Shown here: piece after piece, positions 44,313-52,237 of the stretch
Layout: every line of letters begins with the position of its first letter
Position numbering within the stretch: the first letter of the stretch is position 1
NCBI RefSeq assembly: GCF_000145235.1
Contig: NC_014391.1
Coordinates: 4,534,001-4,598,000, forward strand
DNA: 64,000 bases
Reading direction: 5' to 3'
From: Micromonospora aurantiaca ATCC 27029
Lineage (GTDB): Bacteria; Actinomycetota; Actinomycetes; Mycobacteriales; Micromonosporaceae
The notes under the pieces: generated by a model
The model's database searches: none
Seen by the model: only the letters and a program-made list of their open reading frames with translations
What the model was told of the DNA's origin: nothing
Made by a program: the position numbers and the translations under genes

Positions 44313-45308
44313 CTATTTCTCGTAGGGGTCCCAGTGAGCGGCGTAGTGCAGCAGCGAGCGTGCCAGCTCGGGATGGGTCGCCGCCCAGCGATTGTCGAAC
44401 AGGATCCACTGGTCGAACCCGAAGAAGCCGTCGATGTATCGGGCGACCTGCGCGATGTGCGCATCCAGCCGTATCAGCGATTCGGCGAGACGCTCCGTGT
44501 GCAGCAGGTCGGTTATCTCCTGAAGAACGGCTTCATGCGCGGGGGCTCGGTCGAGACTGGCAGGTGATGGGGCGTAACCTGGCAGCTGGGCGTAGCGCTC
44601 CAATGCCCGACCCATATCGTGTTCCCCGGGAGCGACAAGCGCCCGTAGCAGCCGGACGTCGTGTGGCCATCGGTGGCTGCCGGGGCCATCGACGGCCAGG
44701 TGGGTGGCGAGGTCCGGCAGGCTCACGCCGGGAAACTGGATGGCACCGGTCAGATCCAGGTTCCGGTATAGGTCAGGCGACTGCCAGCACAGGCGGACCG
44801 AGAAGGTGCAGTCCGTGCCGGGCGGGGCGAGCCGGACGCTGCGGACGGGAACGCTGTGGCGGAAGACGGTCTCCGACCCGCCCGCGCCGGTGGGCAGCGG
44901 CCACGTGTCGTGCAGGAGGAACGCGAGCCGGTCAGGTGAGGCAGACGCCGCGTCGTCATCGACGAAGTAGTACGCGAGATCCACCTCGTCGTCATCGGTG
45001 CGAACCCTCAGGGCGTGCTCACCGAGCCGAATGAAGTCGCCCTTGTCGTCGCCCTCCACCCACAGGTACTCGGTCAGCAGCTGCCGCAGCTCGTCCACCG
45101 ACTCCGGCGGCGGCAGGTTACGCTCCCCGGCCGCCTCAAAGATCGACTCCAAGCCGTACACATCGCCGCCCAGCTCACTGTCGATCCACCCCGTCGGGTC
45201 GTCGTGCTTCCAGCCGCGGCGAAACCAGTCGAGCACGTTCGCATCAGGCAGGGTGACAACGCGCTTACTGTATGGAGAATCCTCTCGCCAACGGCACACG
45301 AAGTACAT
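44313..45308 (-). CDS. Hypothetical protein
   Basis: 331 residues starting MYFVCRWREDSPYSKRVVTLPDANVLDWFRRGW. I do not recognise the family. The sequence is globular and acidic, with no signal peptide or membrane segment. AYYFVDDDAASASPDRLAFLLHD and IDGFFGFDQWILFDNRWAATHPELARSLLHYAAHWDPYEK look like conserved folded regions. It is just upstream of the Imm1-like gene on the same strand (41-bp gap), so they may be co-transcribed. Confidence 0.7.
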   Translation of the reverse strand: MYFVCRWREDSPYSKRVVTLPDANVLDWFRRGWKHDDPTGWIDSELGGDVYGLESIFEAAGERNLPPPESVDELRQLLTEYLWVEGDDKGDFIRLGEHALRVRTDDDEVDLAYYFVDDDAASASPDRLAFLLHDTWPLPTGAGGSETVFRHSVPVRSVRLAPPGTDCTFSVRLCWQSPDLYRNLDLTGAIQFPGVSLPDLATHLAVDGPGSHRWPHDVRLLRALVAPGEHDMGRALERYAQLPGYAPSPASLDRAPAHEAVLQEITDLLHTERLAESLIRLDAHIAQVARYIDGFFGFDQWILFDNRWAATHPELARSLLHYAAHWDPYEK

Positions 45309-45404
45309 GCGCTGACCCTAGGCAGCGGATCCGACAGGATCTTCCCGACCGCACCGAACGGCCGCTCCGGAACCACCACGCGATGACGCACGCTGTGGCG
45401 TCGC

Positions 45405-47009
45405 TTAGCCGGAGGCCGACGCACCTTGCTGGTACTCCGCCCACAACTCCTGCGCCTCGCGCGCCATCACCTGCGCACGGCGCGCCTTCTTCTTGCTGAA
45501 GCTTGGCGTGCCCCCGGGCCGTCGCGTCTGCCGCGATCCGCGACCGGACAGTTTCTCGAGCCGTGCCGCCTGATCCTCCAGCGCATACGACAAAATCTTG
45601 AGATTGGCGGCCCGGTTACCGGCGACGGCCTCGCGAGCGACCGCGATCGCTTCCTCGCCGAGCGCCAGCGCCTCGACCGTACGGCCGGCGTCGTCCAGCC
45701 ACACCGCCTGCCGCCGCAGCATCTCCGCGTGTCGCGACAGGATTGCAGGCCGGTCGACCGTCGCTACCTCACGCTGCAGTTCAAGGGTCTCCTCGCCAAC
45801 GGCCAGGGCCTCGTCGAGCCGGCCGGACCTGGCCAGGCCGTTAGCCAGGTTCAACAGCGACAGCGCCAGGTCCCGCAGGTGTCCGGCCCGGTTGTCCGCA
45901 ACGAGTTCCCGACGCAACTGCACTGCCTCTGTCGTAAGGGCGAGGCTGGCCTGTCGATCCTCGGTGACGGCTCCCTGATTGCCCACCGCCTCGGCCAGCC
46001 TCGACAGGTATACCGCCCGGTCGACAGCGGCCAGAGCGCGATACAGCTTCACCGCCTCATCGGTCGCGGCCGCGGCCTCCGCCCGCCGGTCCATCTCGCT
46101 GAGCCGCCCGCCGTACGTGTCCAGACACGAGGCGAGGAGCGGATGATGCACCTCGGGCTGGGCTGCGACAAGTTCACGACTCAGTTCGACCGCCTCCGCG
46201 GCCGCCGCCAGAGCCTCCGCCGTCCGTCGTACTCCCGCCAGACAAACCGCCTGGTTCTTCAGAGCAGTCGCCAGGTAGCCGAGACGCCGCGGCTGGCTGC
46301 CCGTCATCGACTCACGGAAGTGCGCGACCGTCTCGGCGCCGACGTCGACCGCTTCCTCCCACCGCCCTGCCTCGAACAGCCGGTTCGCGTGCAGGCTCAA
46401 GACCCTGCCCAGGGCGTCGTGCATTTGCGAGCCGACCGGTTGATCCACAGCCAGCCTGCGCAGCAACTGCAGGGCACGGTCGCTGACCTGCAGCGCCTCG
46501 GCGTGCTGGCCGGTCGCCGCCAACGCCATCGCGTAGGGCTCAAGCAGGCGCGACAGCAGGACGTCAGGACATACGTCCATCAACGCCAACGCCTCACGGC
46601 CAGCAGTCAGCGCCTCCGGCGTTCGGCCACAACTCATAAGTCGCCTGGCGAGCGCGTCCAGGGCCTCCGCGAGCTGCTCCTCGTGACGGCGGTCGATGGC
46701 GTAAAGCTCCCGGGCCAGCCGGACCGCCTCCTCCGCACACTCCAGCGCCTCCGTCGGCCGGCCAGCGTCCGACAAGTAATAGGACAGGTTGCTGCATGCC
46801 AGGACGAGAGTGGGCAGAACCGTGCCACGGTCCCGTGCTGTCAAGCCAGACAACATCTCCACAGCCCGGCGGCCCGTCTCGACCGCATCGTCGAAACGAC
46901 CAGCGCGCGACAGCTCCACCGCCTCATCGACCACCGCCCCGACCTGGCGCAGCGAAGCGTCAACCCGCGTCCCCCGCCGCAGCCATCTACGCCAACCCGT
47001 CGACTTCAC
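45405..47009 (-). CDS. Tetratricopeptide-repeat protein
   Basis: 534 residues, almost entirely TPR helices repeated every ~40-45 residues (for example GRPTEALECAEEAVRLAREL, GRTPEALTAGREALALMD, GRLDEALAVGEETLELQREV). Starts at residue ~20 after a basic N-terminus. The C-terminus is Lys/Arg-rich (KKKARRAQVMA). Likely a cytosolic protein-interaction scaffold; such proteins in actinomycetes often accompany signalling or defence genes. The upstream gene fragment (46987-47246) overlaps its start by 23 bp. Confidence 0.8.
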   Translation of the reverse strand: MKSTGWRRWLRRGTRVDASLRQVGAVVDEAVELSRAGRFDDAVETGRRAVEMLSGLTARDRGTVLPTLVLACSNLSYYLSDAGRPTEALECAEEAVRLARELYAIDRRHEEQLAEALDALARRLMSCGRTPEALTAGREALALMDVCPDVLLSRLLEPYAMALAATGQHAEALQVSDRALQLLRRLAVDQPVGSQMHDALGRVLSLHANRLFEAGRWEEAVDVGAETVAHFRESMTGSQPRRLGYLATALKNQAVCLAGVRRTAEALAAAAEAVELSRELVAAQPEVHHPLLASCLDTYGGRLSEMDRRAEAAAATDEAVKLYRALAAVDRAVYLSRLAEAVGNQGAVTEDRQASLALTTEAVQLRRELVADNRAGHLRDLALSLLNLANGLARSGRLDEALAVGEETLELQREVATVDRPAILSRHAEMLRRQAVWLDDAGRTVEALALGEEAIAVAREAVAGNRAANLKILSYALEDQAARLEKLSGRGSRQTRRPGGTPSFSKKKARRAQVMAREAQELWAEYQQGASASG

Positions 47010-47246
47010 TAGGGCGAATATAGGCCCAAATGATCAGCCCGTCGGCCCCCGTATGCCGAGCCGCAGACACTTCGGGCACGCCGAAGAGGTCACCGAGCAA
47101 GTGCCCTAGCCAGCAGGTATCCGGTGGGATTCGAGTCTCAGCGCGGACTACCACCCTTCCGCCATCTACGAGTTGACGACTCTCCGCGCGGAACAGCCGC
47201 CCCGATCCGCGGCCGGGGGGCGCCAGTCGGGTTCCACCAGCCCACC
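46987..47246 (-). pseudogene. 3' end of a gene truncated by the IS630-type element
   Basis: About 86 residues (ending VRAETRIPPDTCWLGHLLGDLFGVPE ... AYIRPSEVDGLA) read leftward from the end of the IS630-type element and stop 23 bp inside the TPR gene's start, i.e. translationally coupled to it. The 5' part is missing. I do not recognise the family. The frame continuing into the IS is not coding. Confidence 0.45.
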
Positions 47247-48370
47247 TAGTGCTCTGACCACAAACGTTGGCCGGGTTGGTCATGCGGCTCGGGTGGCGCG
47301 TTGGCCCCAGCGGCGTTGTCGTTCGCTGCGGATTTCGGCACGGTGGCGGCGTTGGGCGGTCAGGACATCGGGGTGGCGTGCGTTGGCGTTGCGCCAGCGC
47401 AGGTAGGCGTGCAGGTTGCGGGCCAGGACGGTGTGGTTGGGGTGATCCGAGCCCGCAATGACGAAGGTTCGTAGCGGCCCGAAGTGCGCCTCGATGGGGT
47501 TGGCACAGGAGGCGTAGGTCGGGGTGAAGCACATCTCGACCTTGTTCCGGGCCGCCCACTGCCGGATCTTGAACCCCTTATGGGCGGACAGGTTGTCCAG
47601 GATGCCGTAGATCGGTGCGCCGTCCGGGCGAGCGGCCCGGATCGACTTCAACGCGGCCAGGGTGTTCGCCGCGGACTTGCGGGTGCGAATGACGCCCCAC
47701 AACTGGTCGTCGCCGATGCTGTAGCAGCCGTGGGACTGCCGCACGCCGTGCAGCTTGTGGTAGTTAGCCGGCAGCCTACGCGGGCGACCTTTCGGCGCCC
47801 AGCCGACGCCGCCGTGCGGTCGGACCGCCAGCGGCCCGAACTCGTCGAAGGCGAACGTGCGGTGCGGAAACTGCTCGATCACCTGCTCGATACGGGCCAG
47901 CTTGGCCTCGCGGTCGGGGTCGGTGGACTCCTTCCACGTCTTGGTGCGCTGGAAGGTGATCTCGTGTTTGCGCAGTAGTTGCCGCAGCCGCTCCCGGCCG
48001 ACGACCACCCGCCGGTCCGGGTTGTGCGCCAGGTGCTCGGCGAGCTTGCGCACGCTCCATCAGGTGAAGGGCCGCCCCAGCTTCGCGGGGCGGGTGTTGG
48101 CCGTCACGACGATGAACGCCTCGTCGTCGCTACTGATCCGGCGGGGACGGCCACCCGCCCACTGAGGGTCCAGGCTGGCCATGCCGATCTCGTTGAACCG
48201 GTGGATCACCTGCCGCACGGAGTCCTCGTCGGCCTGCACGAGCCGGGCGATGACTGGCACGCTGTTGCCTCCCGCAGAGGCAAGCACGACCATCGCCCGC
48301 CGCAGCCGCACGGCCGAGCCCGTGCCCCGGCGCACAAGCCGTTGCAGCCGCTGTCCTTCTTGATCACTTA
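47247..48370 (-). mobile_element. IS630-type element, 5' part displaced by an IS5-type insertion
   Basis: The left boundary reads TAGTGCTCTGACCACAAACG (from 47247), the same end as at 49757, preceded by a TA target dinucleotide as for IS630/Tc1 elements. The transposase reads leftward. The right side is interrupted by IS5-type copy A at 48371. The sequence immediately beyond copy A (revcomp of 49266-49300) can be read on into the transposase frame (VRRPG|LSDQEGQRLQRL), so the N-terminal end was probably split by the insertion. Confidence 0.8.
47280..48369 (-). pseudogene. IS630-family transposase with an in-frame TGA
   Basis: One continuous frame: helix-turn-helix part (RRAMVVLASAGGNSVPVIARLVQADEDSVRQVIHRFNE ... 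KLGRPFT), then TGA at 48060-48062, then WSVRKLAEHLAHNPDRR and the DDE catalytic region (FAFDEFGPLAV, YGILDNLSAHKG, NPIEAHFGPL). Family proteins read PFT-R-WS at this point, so a single CGA-to-TGA change explains the stop. The DDE residues themselves are intact. The N-terminus also lacks its start because of the IS5-type insertion. Confidence 0.85.
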
Positions 48371-49264
48371 GAGCTCCTAACTCTTTAAGCGTTGGAGTCG
48401 GCGCCAGCAGATGATGGCGCAGGCGAGAGTGAGGAACGCTTCGTGGATGTCGTCGCGGATCTCCCAGCGGATGCGCAGGCGGCGGAACCAGTGCAGCAGG
48501 GCGATGGTCTGCTCGACGACCCAGCGTCGGGTGCCGAGCCCAGAGCCGTGTGGGACGCCGCGTCGGGCGATGACAGGTGTGATGCCGCGGGTCCGTAGCT
48601 CGCGGCGGTACTTGTCGAAGTCGTAGCCGCGATCGGCGTAGATGCGGTCGGGTCGCTGCCGGGGCCGGCCGCGGATGCCCTTGATGCGGGGGATCTTGTC
48701 GACCAGGGGCATGAGCTGGGTGACGTCGTGGCGGTTGCCGCCGGTCAGTGCCGTGGCGAGGGGGATGCCGCCCGCGTCGGTGATGACGTGGTGTTTCGAG
48801 CCTGGCTTGCGGCGGTCGACCGGGCTCGGACCGGTTTTGGGCCGCCCTTGAGCGCCCGGACGTGGGAGCCGTCGATCACCGCCCGGGACATGTCCAACTG
48901 GCCCGCGGCGCGGAGTCTGCCGAGCAACACCTCGTGCAGGCGCTGCCACACGCCAGCGTCGTTCCAGTCCCGCAACCGGCGCCAGCAGGTCATTCCTGAG
49001 CCGAAACCCAGCTCTTGGGGCAGGTACTCCCACGGGATCGCGGTGTAGAGCACGAACAAGATCCCGCACAGCACCTTGCGGTCATCGAGAGGCTTGCGGC
49101 CCGGGAACCGTCGCCGCCGGGGCGGACGGGGCGGCAGCAGCGGTGCGACCTCGGCCCAGAGTTCGTCCGAGACGACCCACGGCGGCTGCTCACCCCTCCT
49201 CACGTTCAGACAGAACGATCCTCGCGTCCCGAGGACACGCCCAACATCATTTCGTTAGGAGCTC
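48371..49264 (-). mobile_element. IS5-type insertion sequence, copy A (894 bp)
   Basis: Ends are inverted repeats GAGCTCCTAAC / GTTAGGAGCTC. Same length as copy B (49877-50770), with identical translated products, in opposite orientation. The flanks read TA on both sides here (48369-48370 and 49265-49266), consistent with a 2-bp target duplication of the IS427 subgroup. It interrupts the N-terminus of the IS630-type transposase. Confidence 0.9.
48377..49203 (-). CDS. IS5-family (IS427-like) transposase, copy A, made by -1 frameshifting
   Basis: Two overlapping frames: the first (49203-48745) holds the DUF4096-like N-terminal domain (WVVSDELWAEVAPLLPP, DRKVLCGILFVLYTAIPWEYLPQ) and the first catalytic Asp (AVIDGSHVRA). 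The second (to 48377) holds TDAGGIPLATALTGGNRHD, YADRGYD and the DDE Glu region RWVVEQTIALLHWFRRLRIRWE. The frames join at a slippery heptamer CCCAAAA (complement of 48835-48841), giving a -1 shift in the order expected for the IS427 group. All catalytic parts are present. Confidence 0.88.
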
Positions 49265-49300
49265 TAAGCCAGGCCGCCGGACGAGACGCGAGGAGGGCCG

Positions 49301-49759
49301 GTGGTGGAGAGCCCGTTCGGCTGGCGAGAGTTGAAGCTGGTCCTCGCGGTTGTCCTCGGCACCCTTCTGATCGGCGTGGGGATGCTGCTCACCGTTCGGC
49401 TGAACGAGGCGATCGACGAGCGGGTTCGCGTCGGCGCCGAGACGACAGGCCAAGTGGTCCACGTCGAACGGTTCAGGATCACGCGTTCGTTCTCCGCCAC
49501 GAGGCTGACTGTGGACTACACGTTCGACGGCGTGCGGTATCGGGAGCGGTTCTCCAGCGAACTCGACGAGAGTGAGTTCCGCGTCGGGGAGTTACTCGAC
49601 GTACGCGTCGACAGGACGGATCCGACCCGGGCTGCCACGCCCGACGGGTACGCGACGGAGGATCTGCTCCTGCAGGCGCCGACTGTCCTGGCTGGCCTCG
49701 GCCTCGTCATGATCGTGATCTCGCTCGCGCTTATCAGAACGGGCCCTCGGCGCGGCTAG
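49301..49759 (+). CDS. DUF3592-like membrane protein between the two IS5-type copies
   Basis: 152 residues, GTG start, AGGAGGGCC upstream. Two membrane segments (LKLVLAVVLGTLLIGVGMLLTV near the N-terminus; VLAGLGLVMIVISLALI near the C-terminus) enclose an extracytoplasmic beta-rich part (GQVVHVERFRITRSFSATRLTVDYTFDG), the DUF3592 layout. Its stop codon TAG (49757-49759) is formed by the end of the adjoining IS630-type remnant, so the original C-terminus may be lost. Flanked by inverted IS5-type copies, it resembles the passenger of a composite transposon. Confidence 0.72.
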   Translation: MVESPFGWRELKLVLAVVLGTLLIGVGMLLTVRLNEAIDERVRVGAETTGQVVHVERFRITRSFSATRLTVDYTFDGVRYRERFSSELDESEFRVGELLDVRVDRTDPTRAATPDGYATEDLLLQAPTVLAGLGLVMIVISLALIRTGPRRG

Positions 49760-49876
49760 TGCTCGGACCACAAACGTTCGCGGTGTTGGTGACACGCCGG
49801 GCCTGGGTGGCGGTCGGGCTGGGGTTGCGGCGTCAGGCTGTCGGGGTGGCAGAGCCGGTTCGGGTACGTCGATTAA
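49757..49876 (-). mobile_element. End fragment of a second IS630-type element
   Basis: Begins TAGTGCTCGGACCACAAACG, matching the end at 47247 in 19 of 20 bases, then diverges in the transposase C-terminal region. Only about 120 bp remain before IS5-type copy B starts at 49877. It shows that both IS5-type copies landed in IS630-type DNA. Confidence 0.65.
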
Positions 49877-50770
49877 GAGCTCCTAACGAAATGATGTTGG
49901 GCGTGTCCTCGGGACGCGAGGATCGTTCTGTCTGAACGTGAGGAGGGGTGAGCAGCCGCCGTGGGTCGTCTCGGACGAACTCTGGGCCGAGGTCGCACCG
50001 CTGCTGCCGCCCCGTCCGCCCCGGCGGCGACGGTTCCCGGGCCGCAAGCCTCTCGATGACCGCAAGGTGCTGTGCGGGATCTTGTTCGTGCTCTACACCG
50101 CGATCCCGTGGGAGTACCTGCCCCAAGAGCTGGGTTTCGGCTCAGGAATGACCTGCTGGCGCCGGTTGCGGGACTGGAACGACGCTGGCGTGTGGCAGCG
50201 CCTGCACGAGGTGTTGCTCGGCAGACTCCGCGCCGCGGGCCAGTTGGACATGTCCCGGGCGGTGATCGACGGCTCCCACGTCCGGGCGCTCAAGGGCGGC
50301 CCAAAACCGGTCCGAGCCCGGTCGACCGCCGCAAGCCAGGCTCGAAACACCACGTCATCACCGACGCGGGCGGCATCCCCCTCGCCACGGCACTGACCGG
50401 CGGCAACCGCCACGACGTCACCCAGCTCATGCCCCTGGTCGACAAGATCCCCCGCATCAAGGGCATCCGCGGCCGGCCCCGGCAGCGACCCGACCGCATC
50501 TACGCCGATCGCGGCTACGACTTCGACAAGTACCGCCGCGAGCTACGGACCCGCGGCATCACACCTGTCATCGCCCGACGCGGCGTCCCACACGGCTCTG
50601 GGCTCGGCACCCGACGCTGGGTCGTCGAGCAGACCATCGCCCTGCTGCACTGGTTCCGCCGCCTGCGCATCCGCTGGGAGATCCGCGACGACATCCACGA
50701 AGCGTTCCTCACTCTCGCCTGCGCCATCATCTGCTGGCGCCGACTCCAACGCTTAAAGAGTTAGGAGCTC
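49877..50770 (+). mobile_element. IS5-type insertion sequence, copy B (894 bp)
   Basis: Same ends (GAGCTCCTAACG... and ...GTTAGGAGCTC) and same length as copy A, opposite orientation. Flanks are TTAA on the left and TTAG on the right; if the terminal A/T pair belongs to the element, the target duplication is TA. No recognisable IS630-type sequence continues to the right of the element. Confidence 0.9.
49938..50764 (+). CDS. IS5-family (IS427-like) transposase, copy B, made by -1 frameshifting
   Basis: Same product as copy A, read rightward: first frame 49938-50396, second frame to 50764, joined at slippery CCCAAAA (50300-50306). Start ATG/GTG at 49938 follows CGTGAGG. Both copies carry intact catalytic regions, so the element may still be active. 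Confidence 0.88.
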
Positions 50771-50879
50771 TTAGCTACGGCTTTGGAGTTCGATCAGCGA
50801 CACTGGGCGACCGATGGTTGGCAGTGTGATGTGCTGCTCTCCCGGCGGCTGATCGAGCCACTGCCCCGCCGCAGCTTCC

Positions 50880-51881
50880 TCATGAGGTGATGAGTTGCCA
50901 CGGCTTGCCGAGGGCGATACGACGGAAGGCGTCGATCTCGCGCAGGTGGGCGTCGTGTACGTACGGGACGAGAGCGGCCTCGCCGGCGTGCAGGCAGGCG
51001 CGGTAGCCGATCTCGCGTAGCGGGTGCCCGTCGGGCGGTGCCGGGCTCTCGGGGTCCCAGCCGACGATGGCGCAGATGCTCTGCGCGGTGCGCCGGGTGT
51101 GCGGGCGGGCGATGGCCCAGGCCGGCTCGGGGTACATGCCGCGCAGGCTCCACAGGTCGCTGCGGTCGGGGATGGTGGGGATCTGGTCGTGGTCGGTTCT
51201 GGTCCCGGCCAGCCTGTCGAGCCGGTTGCGTAGGCTCTCGCGGCGTCCGGCGATCGCAATGTTGTCGGTCAGGGCCGACTCGGTCAGCCACGAGACCGCG
51301 TCGCTGTGCTCAGACGGGCCGAGCCCGGCGGCGGCGACGGCCTGCGCCGCGGCGGCGTCGAAGTCCTGCCAGAACTCGTGCGAGCCGACCCCGCACGGCC
51401 ACCAGTCGAGGTAGCTGTCCTGGTCGGTGATCGGCTGCCGCTCGCTGATAAGCGAGGCCACCTCGGGGAAGCCGGTCGAGGTGTACCAGTCGGCCAGCTC
51501 GACGCGGCCGAGCCAGTCAGTCAGTCGCCACCACGCGTCGCGCTTTGGGCGGGAGCAGGCCGCCGCGAGGGCCAGCTGCAGCACTACGGGACGTAGGTCG
51601 TCGGCGACGGTGTCGTACAGGTCCACACCCCAAGCCTCGAGGACCGGCGAGTGGTGCAGGTCGCCGGAGTGCACGCCGACGGGCAGGCTCAGCGCCTCGG
51701 CGTAGGCGGCCACGAACGGATGGGCATCACCGGGTGTCTCGTCGTCGTCGAGTACGACCAGGCGGCCAGTGAGGGTGCGGTGGATCGGCACGTTGAGCTT
51801 GCCGTTCTTGGCCCAGTTGTAGGCGGTACGGCGCGGCACACCGTTCTGGTCGGCCCATTGGGACAGCGGGATCGGAGTCAT
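50880..51881 (-). CDS. Helix-turn-helix hypothetical protein
   Basis: 333 residues from ATG 51881 (MTPIPLSQWADQNGVPRRTAYNWAKNGKL); the frame runs 23 codons higher through an inverted repeat and is less likely. The first ~50 residues are an excisionase/MerR-like DNA-binding wing (QNGVPRRTAYNWAKNGKLNVPIHRTLTGRLVV). The remaining ~280 residues are a helical domain I do not recognise (WWRLTDWLGRVELADWYTSTGFPEVASLISERQPI). Proteins of this build are seen beside mobile and defence genes. A long dyad directly upstream suggests it controls its own promoter. Confidence 0.7.
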   Translation of the reverse strand: MTPIPLSQWADQNGVPRRTAYNWAKNGKLNVPIHRTLTGRLVVLDDDETPGDAHPFVAAYAEALSLPVGVHSGDLHHSPVLEAWGVDLYDTVADDLRPVVLQLALAAACSRPKRDAWWRLTDWLGRVELADWYTSTGFPEVASLISERQPITDQDSYLDWWPCGVGSHEFWQDFDAAAAQAVAAAGLGPSEHSDAVSWLTESALTDNIAIAGRRESLRNRLDRLAGTRTDHDQIPTIPDRSDLWSLRGMYPEPAWAIARPHTRRTAQSICAIVGWDPESPAPPDGHPLREIGYRACLHAGEAALVPYVHDAHLREIDAFRRIALGKPWQLITS

Positions 51882-51890
51882 GAACTGACG

Positions 51891-51941
51891 ATGGCACAGA
51901 TGGCACAGTGCCACCCGGGAAAGCTGTGCCATTTGTGCTAT
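51891..51941. promoter_or_regulatory. Long imperfect dyad upstream of the helix-turn-helix gene
   Basis: ATGGCACAGATGGCACAG (51891-51908) and CTGTGCCATTTGTGCTAT (51924-51941) pair at 16 of 18 positions with a 15-nt centre that itself contains TGCCA. Each arm holds two GGCACA units, i.e. four half-sites. It lies 10 bp from the gene's ATG, where an autoregulator would bind. Confidence 0.6.
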
Positions 51942-52237
51942 CCGCAGCAATGGGCATATCCGACAGCCGACTTTGCGGCCGGGGTGGCCAGCGGTGCTCG
52001 CCAGCGACTGCGGGCCGCCGACGCGGCCGACCTATCCCTGGTACACCTCGCCGCCGCTCTCGGCTTCCAGGCCGCGCAAAGAGCGACGTCGGCCTGGGTC
52101 GCTACCGGGTGCGTCGCAATTAGGCTGGTACCGCCGCAACGCCCGCTAAGTGTCCCAACACCACGGTGGTCCTGAGGGGGTGGCTCGTCTCGGGCAGTGG
52201 AGCGGCCGGGTGGGATGCGGGCCGGTAGCCTCAGGCG

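Noticed and set aside
45426..47012. A 528-residue open frame on the plus strand
   Set aside because: Mirror of the TPR gene; composition is a by-product of TPR codons.
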